Assembly (NCBI GenBank): GCA_963808455.1
Contig: CAWEHT010000367.1
Coordinates: 1 to 17,074 of the forward strand
Direction of reading: 5' to 3'
Origin: CAWEHT01 sp963808455
Lineage (GTDB): Bacteria > Chloroflexota > Anaerolineae > CG2-30-64-16
Length of the DNA: 17,074 bases
Made by a program: the position numbers and the translations under genes. The notes beneath the pieces were generated by a model that saw nothing but the letters and a program-made list of their open reading frames with translations, had not been told where the DNA came from and did no database searches. This document shows positions 1-7,477 of the stretch, piece after piece; within the stretch, counting starts at the first letter, position 1, and every line of letters starts with the position of its first letter.

Positions 1-2
1 CG

Positions 3-206
3 TTCTCGACGGCGTTTTCTTCTGGCTGGAGGATCTGGCCGACGCGCGCTGGCCTCAGCTTCAACCCCTTGTATGGGCTTGTCGTGGCGGTAGTGGTGGC
101 TGTAGTGCTCCTGGGCGTAGTCTTGGCACTCGTGCGGCGCGACAACGCCGAAACGTTGGCCCTCCAATCGCTCAAGGCTCAGGCAGCGCCGGAAGGAGGC
201 AAGTGA
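3..206 (+). CDS. C-terminal end of a membrane protein (partial)
   Basis: The frame is open from the window edge and ends at the TGA at 204-206, so only the last 67 residues are present. They contain one strongly hydrophobic segment of about 24 residues starting at the LYGLVVAVVV stretch. It is followed by RR and a short charged and Ala/Gly-rich tail, which fits a C-terminal membrane anchor with a cytoplasmic tail. The stop codon overlaps the ATG of the next gene by one base (TGATG), so the two are probably translationally coupled and in one operon with the protease downstream. The N-terminal part lies outside the window, and no family can be named. Confidence 0.6.
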   Translation, partial: FSTAFSSGWRIWPTRAGLSFNPLYGLVVAVVVAVVLLGVVLALVRRDNAETLALQSLKAQAAPEGGK

Positions 207-850
207 TGGCGACTGGGAACACCCCCTTTGGGGCAAGTACGTTTGTGACACCGGCGAAACCGCGACCCGGCGAGGCAGCGCGCGAAGCGGCGCTCGTAAT
301 GCTGACCTTTGTGGTGGCTATGGTCGCGGCCTGGCTGCTGAAGGAAAGCGTGGAACTGCGCACGACCAGCTTCAGCAGCCCAGATGGCGCGTTAAGCGCA
401 GCCTATCCCGCATCCTGGTTCATCTCGCCTGGCACGAGCAGCCCGACCGCCGGCAGCACCCTCCTGGACGTTTACGATCCGCAGTCCGGGGCCACTTTTC
501 CCACACGTTTCCAGATTCAGCGCCGGCCAGTGCCCTCCGGGAGCAGCCTCATGCAACTGCGCGCCCTGACCGCCCGCAATCGCGAGCTGGCGCTCCGGGA
601 CTACCGTGAACTGTCCGCCCATCAGGTGACCCTCGGCGGCCGGCCCGCGATCCAGGTGAACTACGGCTATGTGGCCGATGCTCCCGCTGGCGCCGGCCCG
701 GCGACCTTGCCGATCGTGGTGCAAGCAACGGATGAGTTGGCCGTCAACGATGGCCAACTGTTGACCTTTACCAGCATGAGTGATGCTTCTAGCGACGCTG
801 CCACCCAAGGCACTCTGGATCGCATCTGGCAAAGTGTGAAGTTGAGATAG
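206..850 (+). CDS. Membrane-anchored PsbP/Mog1-like protein, function unknown
   Basis: This 214-residue protein has a cytoplasmic N-terminus of about 27 residues, one membrane helix (about 29-46, rich in V, A and L), then an extracytoplasmic domain. The domain pattern (an early YPASW, a central GGRPAIQVNYGYV, a late F-T-S-M and a terminal IWQSVKL) resembles the PsbP/Mog1-type fold found in small bacterial surface proteins. That is a pattern impression, not a proven homology. I chose the ATG at 206 over the GTG at 203 because the ribosome site AAGGAGG at 193-199 is 6 bases from the ATG and only 3 from the GTG. It sits between a membrane protein and a secreted serine protease, and may act with them at the cell surface. 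Confidence 0.78.
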   Translation: MATGNTPFGASTFVTPAKPRPGEAAREAALVMLTFVVAMVAAWLLKESVELRTTSFSSPDGALSAAYPASWFISPGTSSPTAGSTLLDVYDPQSGATFPTRFQIQRRPVPSGSSLMQLRALTARNRELALRDYRELSAHQVTLGGRPAIQVNYGYVADAPAGAGPATLPIVVQATDELAVNDGQLLTFTSMSDASSDAATQGTLDRIWQSVKLR

Positions 851-859
851 AGGTCGAAC

Positions 860-2896
860 ATGCGCCGCACTTGGCTCGGCAAAGCTCTCAGCCTGGCTGT
901 GGTGGCTTCCATCTTTATGTCGCTCTCGGCCGTTCTTGGCGGCCGGCCGGCCTTCGCAGCCGAAACGCCCGAGTTGCGCCGGGCCCTGCTGGCCACGGTA
1001 GATATCGTGGTACCCATCGATGGCGATATCAACGATACTATCGAGGGTACGGGCAGCGTCCTGACGCCCGATGGCTATATCCTGACCAACTATCACGTCA
1101 TGGCCGACACCGAGGGCAACGGCAACCTCTACAACAAAGGTGCCATGGCAATGATCGCCATGAACGATCCCTCCGATCTGCACGCCCTGCCGATCTTCAC
1201 CTACCTGGCCCATCTCGTGCAGTTTGACGCCACCCTCGACCTGGCTGTGCTGAAGATCGTTGCGCCCATCGACAGGGAAAGCAATTTGCCTACCGATCTC
1301 AATCTGGTGACCATGGCCATCGGAGACTCTAGCCAGGTACAATTCAATGACGACATTGAGTGCCTGGGCTTCCCTGGCATCGGAGGCGACTCCGTCACCT
1401 TCATTCGAGGGGTAATCTCGGGCTTTCTGGATGAGGGGCCGAAAGGGCCGGGCTGGTTCAAGACGGATGCACAAGTCAATCATGGCAATTCGGGGGGCGC
1501 GGCTATCAACGATCGTGGCGAGATGATCGGCGTGCCGACTCGCATCAGCACTGATCCTCAAGCTGGCGGCATTATCGGGTTGATCCGCCCCATCAACCTG
1601 GCAGAGCCGCTGATCGCGGCAGCAACCGGCGGGATCAGCACGCTCGTGCCGGCCCCTAACGCTATGCTCACCCCGTCGCCTCTCGCCGCGCCACCCTCCG
1701 TCTCCCTGACCCCGGCGCTGTCCGGAACGGCGCAGCCGGCCGGCACCGCCATTGGCGGCAACTTCCTCCCACCCAGCACCTCGGTGCCGACAGCAACGGC
1801 GACGGCACCCGTGCCCCAGCCTGCGCCGGGAACGTCGCAGACGCCATCGGGCGGCACGGGCCCACAGATCACCGGCCTGGTCTTCAGCGATAGCGTGGAT
1901 AGCGCCGGCAATCCAGGGCAGGTGGCTGCTCGTTTCGATCCAGGCACCAAGGCGGTGTATGGGGTGTTCGACTACGCCGGCTTCCATGACGGAGCGACCT
2001 TCGGTTTTGCCTGGCAGCGCGACGGGGAACCATCGGCAGGGAAGACCAGCGCCTGGCAGGCCGGCGCGCAAGGCTCCTATTGGGTAAATGTCAGCAACGA
2101 CAACGGGCTGGCCGAGGGCACTTACACGCTGACTTTGAGCCTGGACGGCCAGGCCTTACAAAGCGGTAACATGCGCATCGGGCCACCTCTTGCATCGATG
2201 CAAGGCACAGGTTTCAGCCCACCCTTGTTCGCCGAGGGTATCTCGAGCAACCACCAGCCGGTGAGCCCGCACGGCGTGGGCCAGCCGTTCGTTCAGGGCA
2301 CCACGACAGTCTACGCCTTTGTGAGCTACTCCGGCATTCCCACGGGCACCCTGGTGTCTTTCACGTGGACTCTGGGAAATCAGGTCATGGCAAGCCGGAC
2401 GCAAGGCTGGAATTCCGGCACCGGTCCTTCAGGGGTGTATTACCTGTCCCTCAGCAGCGCCACTCCCTTGCCGGCAGGTCACTGGCGCCTGGACATCCAG
2501 CTGGATGGGGCCGAGGCTACGAAGGGAGAGTTCGACGTCGGCTCCGCGAACGGCGCCCCGGCGCTGCAACCTGCGGCCGCCAGCACCGTGCAAGTGATGG
2601 GCACGATCAGCGACGCCGACACCGGAAGTCCGATCCCGGCCGCCGGCGTATGGGCACTGCAGCCGGGGGCCGACCTCCAGGCATTCCTTGCCCATCCCGA
2701 CGCGAGCACGCTGTATGCCAGCGGCACAGCCGACCACAAGGGAGCCTTCAGCCTGAGCCAACCATTACTGCGCGGGTCTGCCTACACCTTGATGTTCTGG
2801 GCCAAGGGCTATCAAAGCGTGATCCAACGTGACCTGTCCATCGATCGGAACACGCCCGCCATCCTGGAGACCAACGTCCAGCTGCATCAGGATTAG
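860..2896 (+). CDS. Secreted trypsin-like serine protease with tandem beta domains and carboxypeptidase-regulatory-like tail
   Basis: The 678-residue product starts with a signal peptide: RR at 2-3, a hydrophobic core to about 27 and an AFA-A cleavage site near 33. The protease domain (about 40-255) shows the full HtrA/trypsin triad: His79 in TNYHV, Asp127 in DLAVLKI and Ser211 in GNSGGAAI. No PDZ domain follows. Instead there is a Pro/Ala/Thr-rich linker (about 262-333), two similar beta-sandwich-type repeats (about 337-442 and 452-561, each with a Y-x-F-x-S/D-Y-x-G step, a central W and an L-x-L-D-G end), and a C-terminal module (about 577-678) like the carboxypeptidase regulatory domain (GTISDADTGSPIPAAGV). 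It is probably exported and attached or active outside the membrane. Its AGAGGT-like ribosome site overlaps the stop of the gene before it, 9 bases away. Substrate is unknown. Confidence 0.92.
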   Translation: MRRTWLGKALSLAVVASIFMSLSAVLGGRPAFAAETPELRRALLATVDIVVPIDGDINDTIEGTGSVLTPDGYILTNYHVMADTEGNGNLYNKGAMAMIAMNDPSDLHALPIFTYLAHLVQFDATLDLAVLKIVAPIDRESNLPTDLNLVTMAIGDSSQVQFNDDIECLGFPGIGGDSVTFIRGVISGFLDEGPKGPGWFKTDAQVNHGNSGGAAINDRGEMIGVPTRISTDPQAGGIIGLIRPINLAEPLIAAATGGISTLVPAPNAMLTPSPLAAPPSVSLTPALSGTAQPAGTAIGGNFLPPSTSVPTATATAPVPQPAPGTSQTPSGGTGPQITGLVFSDSVDSAGNPGQVAARFDPGTKAVYGVFDYAGFHDGATFGFAWQRDGEPSAGKTSAWQAGAQGSYWVNVSNDNGLAEGTYTLTLSLDGQALQSGNMRIGPPLASMQGTGFSPPLFAEGISSNHQPVSPHGVGQPFVQGTTTVYAFVSYSGIPTGTLVSFTWTLGNQVMASRTQGWNSGTGPSGVYYLSLSSATPLPAGHWRLDIQLDGAEATKGEFDVGSANGAPALQPAAASTVQVMGTISDADTGSPIPAAGVWALQPGADLQAFLAHPDASTLYASGTADHKGAFSLSQPLLRGSAYTLMFWAKGYQSVIQRDLSIDRNTPAILETNVQLHQD

Positions 2897-2997
2897 GTCG
2901 AGGATCGACCGTGCGCGCTTAATTGGTGGAACCGGACCAGATGTGCTTTAATATGCAGTAATTTTGGTAGGCAAGCGATCTCTGGCACGGTTCCGAT

Positions 2998-3567
2998 ATG
3001 TCTGTCAGTTACGAGATTCAGCCGGTAGAATGTTACGGTTGTGGCGGTGTGTTCCCGCGCCGAGAGCTCAGCGCCATCGCCGAGATCCCCGGATATCGCT
3101 GGCCACGTTATTGCCGGGGCTGTGCGGAGTCCATTCGGGCGGCTCACTCCCATCGGTGCGTCCTGTGCGGAGTCGCCTACGTTGCCTCGGCTCCCGGCGA
3201 AGCCGCTGGGCTGTGCCCGCATTGCCACAGCGCCCAGCATGTACGGGAGTTAGCGCGGGTCAGGTATCACCTTGAGCGCGCCCAGGAGCGTGGCCTTCCT
3301 GCCACGCTAACTCTCGGCCAATGGTTGGCCACCGTCGGCCATTTTGATGGCTTGTGCGCCTACTGCCTGGCGCGCCCGTTCAGCGATCTTGAACATTTCG
3401 TGCCCCTGGTTGCTGGCGGCGGCACGACGGCGGCCAACTGTGTGCCGGCCTGCGCGCACTGCAACGGGGCCAAGCATGCCATTGACCCACTTACCCAACC
3501 TCACGTCCTCGCATCGCGCGCGTCGATAGGTCGCGTCAGCGCGTACCTCGCCCAGGTCGGGACGTAG
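2998..3567 (+). CDS. HNH endonuclease-family protein with three zinc knuckle pairs
   Basis: The protein has 189 residues and six CxxC-type pairs: Cys12/15 with Cys39/42, Cys54/57 with Cys73/76, and Cys120/123 with Cys152/155. The last pair frames an HNH core: LEHFVPL (Glu132-His133, where Asp-His is more usual), Asn147, then ACAHCNGAK with Asn156. This is the typical layout of a zinc-stabilised beta-beta-alpha-metal nuclease. The first two pairs form separate zinc-ribbon-like modules before it, probably for nucleic-acid or protein contact. A moderately basic helical stretch (about 83-105) separates the halves. No good ribosome site precedes the ATG. A 12-bp GC palindrome (CCGGCGCGCCGG, 3569-3580) directly follows the stop. 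Nothing nearby ties it to restriction, phage or an intron, so its role is open. Confidence 0.8.
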   Translation: MSVSYEIQPVECYGCGGVFPRRELSAIAEIPGYRWPRYCRGCAESIRAAHSHRCVLCGVAYVASAPGEAAGLCPHCHSAQHVRELARVRYHLERAQERGLPATLTLGQWLATVGHFDGLCAYCLARPFSDLEHFVPLVAGGGTTAANCVPACAHCNGAKHAIDPLTQPHVLASRASIGRVSAYLAQVGT

Positions 3568-3641
3568 ACCGGCGCGCCGGAGGCGGATGGGCAAGCGCTG
3601 GCTACCCAAAAGCCGCGTTGTGCCCTTTGCATCGGCCTCTG

Positions 3642-5357
3642 CTAAGGGCAAACCAGCACGGGGCGACCGGCGCCCCTCAGCACAGCGTCCACCACGCTGT
3701 CATGCATCACCCCGGCCATGCCGCGGTGACTATAGCCTCCCAGAACGATCAACCCGGCATTTTGCTCGGCCGCGGCCTCCAGGATGGTATCGGCCACCGG
3801 TCCCTCCCTGGTGAGAAGGTCAGCCGCCACACCGTGCATGCGGAGAAAAGTCGCCGCCTTGCTAAGCGCGGCACCGGTGTCAACGCTGCTTTCACCCACA
3901 CTCAGCACAGCCAATGCCAGCCGCCAGCGCGCCACCAGATAACCGGCCACGAATAGGCTGCTTGGGCTGTGCGGGCCGCCGTTGTACGCCAACAGCACCC
4001 GACCCAAGGCCCGTACACCGTGCGCGGGCACTGCCAGCAACGGGCTATGAGAAGCGCCCAACAGGGCCCGAAAACCCGAACCAAGCCTTGCCCAGGCCCT
4101 CTCAGGGGGCGGATAGGACAGCCCCAAGACTGTCACGTCTGCCCAGCGCGAGCGCTCGCCGATCGTGCGGGCCACATCTCCGGAAACGATCGCCAGGCGA
4201 CCAACAACCCCCGCCTCCTTGCAACGACGCTCGAATTCGGCACAGATCTGCTGAGCCTGGTCACCGGCCCGGCCTGCCTCGTCCGGCGTGACGTGCAGAC
4301 CCAACAGCCGTCCGTGCTCCTGAGCGGCCACGTCGAGAGCCTCATCGAGCGCCGACCAGCCGCTCGCTCGCCCGCTGATCGGGACCAGGATGCTGGTGAA
4401 CAGGCGGAAAGTGGTCGCGGTCAGGGCAGCCCCGGTCCTGAGCTGTTGTCGCCGCCATTCGCCGGGTAGAACCGGTGCCTCCATGCGAGTTCTCTGCAGA
4501 AGACGCGCCACGAAACCTTGTAGGATCGCCCCAGGCTGGTCTGTGGCTGCCCCGCGCGCCTCGCAGCCGGCTTCGAGTTCCCAGTCTAATTCCTCTTCGG
4601 TGAGTGCCCTGTACTCTGAGACCCACAGATACAGATCAGTCTCGGTGCGACCCGGAAAGTCACGGAGGACTTCCTGCTCCCGGATCACCTGCACAATCGG
4701 CAGGTAGATCTGACTCTGCCAGTCGGCCGCGGCGTCGCTGTACGGCAAATCACCGCCCCGCTCGAGGGCTAACATCTGCCTGTGCAGCTCGATGTGCCGC
4801 TCGAGGAGGTCGTACGCCTCCGGCCAGCTCGGCAGAATCTCGGCTTCGGGGAGTGGATCCTCCAGCCCAGTCCGTTCAAGGAACTCCAAGTACCGAGCCT
4901 TGAGCACAACTTCGGCCGGGTCAGCGCCTGGTGTGAGCGGAATGCGGCTGCTCAACTCGCGTACCCAGGCCTCGATGTGCTTGGCGCCCAGTTGCCTCGC
5001 CACTGACAACCGGTGGTTGCCGTCCAGCACGAAATAGGCGTCTCCAATCTGGTAGGCCTCGATGGGCGGCAGACCCTCCATCTCTAGCATCATGTTCTCG
5101 ATATGAGTCCAACGGTCGGCATCGGTGTCGCGTCGCGGGAGAAAGCCGCGCGTGAAGTCAACCTGCCGTCCCGCTGACCCCACGACGGCGGCAATGGGGA
5201 TCTCCTTCAACACCCGCCGGCCCGTCGGCTCAGCACGCAGCTTCTGCCGCACGTCCTCATAGGCAAGCAGGTCGATTGGCTTGCCCGTGAGCCGGGCGAT
5301 TACCTGCTCCAGGTCGGCCCGAAACCGAGCTCTCTCAAAATCTTCGCTGGTTGCCAT
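3642..5357 (-). CDS. ParB-like / tandem universal-stress (UspA) fusion protein
   Basis: The protein has 571 residues. The N-terminal third has a ParB/sulfiredoxin-type core: an IPIAAVVGS step, then YFVLDGNHRLSVARQLGA with the signature DGNHR at 112-116. A helical middle region (about 150-315) follows. The C-terminal part holds two UspA domains: about 319-445 (starting TSILVPISGRASG) and about 450-571 (starting GRVLLAYNGG and ending GGYSHRG..MHDSVVDAVLRGAGRPVLV). The second keeps most of the Usp ATP-binding loop, with Asp in place of Gly before the Ser. The frame is open further upstream, but that part overlaps the small gene before it, so the ATG at 5357 is preferred. It lies 10 bases after that gene's stop with no ribosome site of its own, which suggests translational coupling. 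Stress-related nucleotide sensing is an inference. Confidence 0.87.
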   Translation of the reverse strand: MATSEDFERARFRADLEQVIARLTGKPIDLLAYEDVRQKLRAEPTGRRVLKEIPIAAVVGSAGRQVDFTRGFLPRRDTDADRWTHIENMMLEMEGLPPIEAYQIGDAYFVLDGNHRLSVARQLGAKHIEAWVRELSSRIPLTPGADPAEVVLKARYLEFLERTGLEDPLPEAEILPSWPEAYDLLERHIELHRQMLALERGGDLPYSDAAADWQSQIYLPIVQVIREQEVLRDFPGRTETDLYLWVSEYRALTEEELDWELEAGCEARGAATDQPGAILQGFVARLLQRTRMEAPVLPGEWRRQQLRTGAALTATTFRLFTSILVPISGRASGWSALDEALDVAAQEHGRLLGLHVTPDEAGRAGDQAQQICAEFERRCKEAGVVGRLAIVSGDVARTIGERSRWADVTVLGLSYPPPERAWARLGSGFRALLGASHSPLLAVPAHGVRALGRVLLAYNGGPHSPSSLFVAGYLVARWRLALAVLSVGESSVDTGAALSKAATFLRMHGVAADLLTREGPVADTILEAAAEQNAGLIVLGGYSHRGMAGVMHDSVVDAVLRGAGRPVLVCP

Positions 5358-5367
5358 CGGTGGGCGC

Positions 5368-5664
5368 TTAGTCCGCGTACTCCAGCCGTCCCTGGGCGTC
5401 GCGCAGCATGACGCTGGAGGCGGCTTCGGCCAAGGCGATGGCCATGGTGCTGTCGTTGTCCAGATCAATCTCGAAAAGGCATTCCGCCTGACGCACCCGC
5501 CGGACGCATCGCCCAACCCAGCCACCCCCAGGAGCAGAGCCACCCGTCTTGATATGCAGGTTCGAACCATCCGCAAAGGTTATGTCTAACCCGGCACCTG
5601 CAGCTTCGACCGTTTGGATAGTCCGGCCGGCGATGATGGGTGTCAGTTTCTTGTTCAATGCCAT
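5368..5664 (-). CDS. Small conserved-looking protein, unrecognised
   Basis: The product has 98 residues and no signal peptide or membrane segment. It looks beta-rich at first (GLDITFADGSNLHIKT), has a Gly-rich turn (SAPGGGW), then an acidic stretch (EIDLDNDST) and a C-terminal helix ending SSVMLRDAQGRLEYAD. I do not recognise the family. The ATG at 5664 is set by a GGAGG exactly 6 bases upstream. The ATG two codons earlier abuts that site directly and is unlikely to be used. The stop is 10 bases before the ParB/UspA fusion gene, so the pair almost certainly forms one transcript and the two products may work together. Confidence 0.75.
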   Translation of the reverse strand: MALNKKLTPIIAGRTIQTVEAAGAGLDITFADGSNLHIKTGGSAPGGGWVGRCVRRVRQAECLFEIDLDNDSTMAIALAEAASSVMLRDAQGRLEYAD

Positions 5665-6035
5665 ATACATCCTCCGCCGCCCATTGCGGCTGGCCCACGT
5701 CCTGCTCTGCAGGCAGCAAACACAAACGACAATAGGAACACTAGTGCGAAAGACTTCGTGGCGTATGCTCCTTGCCGGTGACAAGGATACAGTCGCCCCG
5801 TGCCGATGTCAATTTCTGTCGGGGGTCAACACGCATCGAGACGCCATTTTGCCCTTATTCAATACTTGCATTGTGCAGAGAGGTGTGCTATAATTCTAGC
5901 TAGTGATTGCCTTCCGTGGCTCGGCTGAAACCAGGGGACCTTGTTCCTTCGTGGCGCTAGCCTCTGCTCCTCTCGCGCTGACGGATCGTTCCAATCCCAA
6001 AATTCTCTTTTCACTCAACAGGAGTCGTTAACAAC
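5665..6035. other. Divergent intergenic region with long leader
   Basis: These 371 bases separate the leftward ParB/UspA unit from the rightward zinc-ribbon gene. The rightward promoter at 5866-5894 is convincing. From its expected start near 5901 the transcript would carry about 135 bases of leader before the ATG at 6036, ending with a GGAG at 6021-6024 placed 11 bases from the start. I see no convincing leftward promoter and no hairpin strong enough to call a riboswitch or attenuator. A long leader on a small nucleic-acid-binding-type gene is reminiscent of cold-shock genes, but that is only an analogy. Confidence 0.6.
5866..5894 (+). promoter_or_regulatory. Sigma70-type promoter of the zinc-ribbon gene
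   Basis: TTGCAT at 5866-5871 and a perfect TATAAT at 5889-5894 are separated by exactly 17 bases in an otherwise GC-rich setting. The predicted start is about 135 bases upstream of the ATG at 6036. Confidence 0.75.
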
Positions 6036-6419
6036 ATGCAGGACAAGACCCTCACGTGCAGCGATTGCGGCCAGACATTCACCTTCACCGCAAGCGAACA
6101 GGAGTTCTTCACTCAGAAGGGATTCAGCGATCCAAGTCGGTGCCCGAGCTGTCGGGCAGCACGCAAAGCCGCACGAAACAGCGGCGAGTCTTACGGCGGC
6201 GGCCGCGGGGGTGGTGAGCGCCAGATGTATCCAGCAGTCTGCGCGCAGTGTGGCAAGGCCACCGAGGTGCCGTTCCAGCCGCGTGGTGATCGCCCCGTTT
6301 ACTGCTCGGATTGCTACCAGGCGCAGCGCGCCGGCTCCAGCAGCTACGGCGGTGCGGGCCGGTCAGGCGGGCGCGATCGTGACCGCGGCAGCGGAGGCCG
6401 TTCCGGCAGCCGCTGGTAA
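6036..6419 (+). CDS. Double zinc-ribbon protein (CxxC-x17-CxxC) with Gly/Arg/Ser-rich tail
   Basis: This 127-residue protein has two zinc ribbons. The first uses Cys8/11 and Cys36/39 (CSDC, CPSC) and resembles the small 'probable zinc-ribbon' family. The second uses Cys69/72 and Cys90/93 (CAQC, CSDC) with exactly 17 residues between the pairs, which is the spacing of the named CxxC-x17-CxxC domain. They are joined by a basic, Gly-rich linker (GGGRGGG at about 54-60). The chain ends in a disordered tail rich in Gly, Arg and Ser with RGG-like steps. Such tails usually bind RNA or single-stranded DNA, so a nucleic-acid role is likely but unproven. It has its own promoter and terminator and is therefore monocistronic. 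Confidence 0.87.
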   Translation: MQDKTLTCSDCGQTFTFTASEQEFFTQKGFSDPSRCPSCRAARKAARNSGESYGGGRGGGERQMYPAVCAQCGKATEVPFQPRGDRPVYCSDCYQAQRAGSSSYGGAGRSGGRDRDRGSGGRSGSRW

Positions 6420-6822
6420 GGGTTCGTGAGGCTCTCCCCCTGCGGAGGGCCGGCGCAGCGCCAGGATGATACGGCCCGATGGGCACGTTGATAGCGAATA
6501 GCCATCCATGAGTTGGCGTCGGTCCGGCCGGCCGGATCGAATTTCGTGAGCGAACAAACAGGCTGCCACGCCCCGAAGGGGACGTGGCAGCTTCTTTTTC
6601 ACCGTACCTGCAGGCGGCAGCCCGATTAGCCTTACGCGGTACTGGAAAGGCACGAAGAGTCAAACCTCAAGTGCATAATGTTAATTCCTTTGTCGGGTGA
6701 TTCTTCAGAGCTGCTGTCGCCATGGTGCGCTCTCCTGGGTCCAAGGTCCTGAAGGGGAACAGCGCGGGCGGCAGAAGGAGAGGCCGCTCGCGCTCAGGGT
6801 GACCGGCTGCCCCGGCGCCGGC
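6420..6822. other. Intergenic region between convergent genes
   Basis: These 403 bases lie between the ends of the zinc-ribbon gene (+) and the padR-type gene (-). Apart from the intrinsic terminator at 6562-6599, I see no supported gene, repeat or RNA. The 140 bases between the zinc-ribbon stop and the terminator would form a long 3' untranslated region. Confidence 0.6.
6562..6599 (+). terminator. Intrinsic terminator
   Basis: GCTGCCACG (6562-6570) and CCCC pair with GGGG and CGTGGCAGC (6583-6591) around a GAA loop, with one bulged A. TTCTTTTT follows at once. This is a strong rho-independent terminator for the rightward transcript of the zinc-ribbon gene. Confidence 0.87.
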
Positions 6823-7440
6823 TCAGATATCCGCCGCGGGGGCGCCGGCCTCCGGCCTTGGAGGGGCAGCTGGTTCTGTCTCGCTCAAGATGGTCTGGAC
6901 CTCCCGGCCGGCGCGCAGGACCACATCGTGAATGCGGTGCATCTTTTCCGCGCTCACCGAGCAACCGCTGCGGTGCAGGCTTTTCCCAATCTCCCGCATC
7001 TCGTGTACAAAGTCGCGCATTTCATCCCGAAATGCGTTGCGCTCAAAGCTGCCCATCCAGCCGCGCAGGTGCTCCCAGGCATCTTCGTCAAAGCCGCCAA
7101 AACAGCCGTGCGGATGCTCCCAGGCATCTTCCGGCCGCCCGGCATGGGCCGCCAGAAAACGCCGCCCTTCCTCTGTGATCGAGTATATCCTACCACCTTC
7201 ACCTTCGGCCCCCGCCACGTAGCCCAGGTCCGCCAGCCATTCAAGCGTCGGGTAGACCAACGCCGGACCGGGCCCAAAGGGGCCGTGAGGCCTGCCCTCC
7301 AGGGCACGGATCAACTCGTAACCGCGCTTCGGGCCCTGCTCCAGGCGCTTGAGGATAGCGTAGCGCAACTCCTCCTGATCGAAGTCAAAACCATGGCCGT
7401 GATGGTGCATCGCGTGTTCATGCCAATTCCAATGTGACAT
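6823..7440 (-). CDS. PadR-family transcriptional regulator with His-rich N-terminus
   Basis: The product has 205 residues. The winged-helix domain (about 22-100) has the PadR pattern: LRYAILKRLEQGPKRGYELIRALEG, then YPTLEWLADLGYV and a wing ending GGRIYSITEEGRRFL. A C-terminal helical part (about 115-190) would form the dimer arm. The first 17 residues hold seven histidines (HWNWHEHAMHHHGHG), which could bind metal or be a simple charged tail. A short duplication, DAWEH at about 105-109 and 120-124, matches a 16-base direct repeat in the DNA. The ATG at 7440 has GGAGG 6 bases upstream. A longer frame upstream would run through the promoter and operator and is rejected. The 24-bp palindrome in its promoter points to autorepression. 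It lies just downstream of the leftward tat genes. Confidence 0.93.
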   Translation of the reverse strand: MSHWNWHEHAMHHHGHGFDFDQEELRYAILKRLEQGPKRGYELIRALEGRPHGPFGPGPALVYPTLEWLADLGYVAGAEGEGGRIYSITEEGRRFLAAHAGRPEDAWEHPHGCFGGFDEDAWEHLRGWMGSFERNAFRDEMRDFVHEMREIGKSLHRSGCSVSAEKMHRIHDVVLRAGREVQTILSETEPAAPPRPEAGAPAADI

Positions 7441-7453
7441 TGTAGCCTCCGTG

Positions 7454-7477
7454 AGTATCACGATATATCGTGATACT
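7454..7477. promoter_or_regulatory. Perfect 24-bp palindromic operator
   Basis: AGTATCACGATA is followed directly by its exact reverse complement, with no mismatch or spacer. It starts one base downstream of the -10 box of the padR-type promoter and covers the expected transcription start, where a bound dimer would block transcription. The nearest regulator is the PadR protein itself, so autoregulation is the likely reading. I saw no second copy in the window. Confidence 0.82.

Noticed and set aside
392..2071. A 559-codon open frame on the minus strand
   Set aside because: It lies antisense to the second gene and the serine protease, has low-complexity Arg/Gly/His composition and no recognisable motif. 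The plus-strand genes have clear domains and a catalytic triad.
2896..2910. GGTCG/CGACC hairpin after the protease gene
   Set aside because: The stem is only five pairs and lacks a T-run.
5358..5576. A longer N-terminus for the ParB/UspA gene (start at 5576)
   Set aside because: The extra residues are out-of-frame readings of the small gene at 5368-5664, which has its own GGAGG site. They look like non-coding Pro/Trp/Ser-rich sequence.
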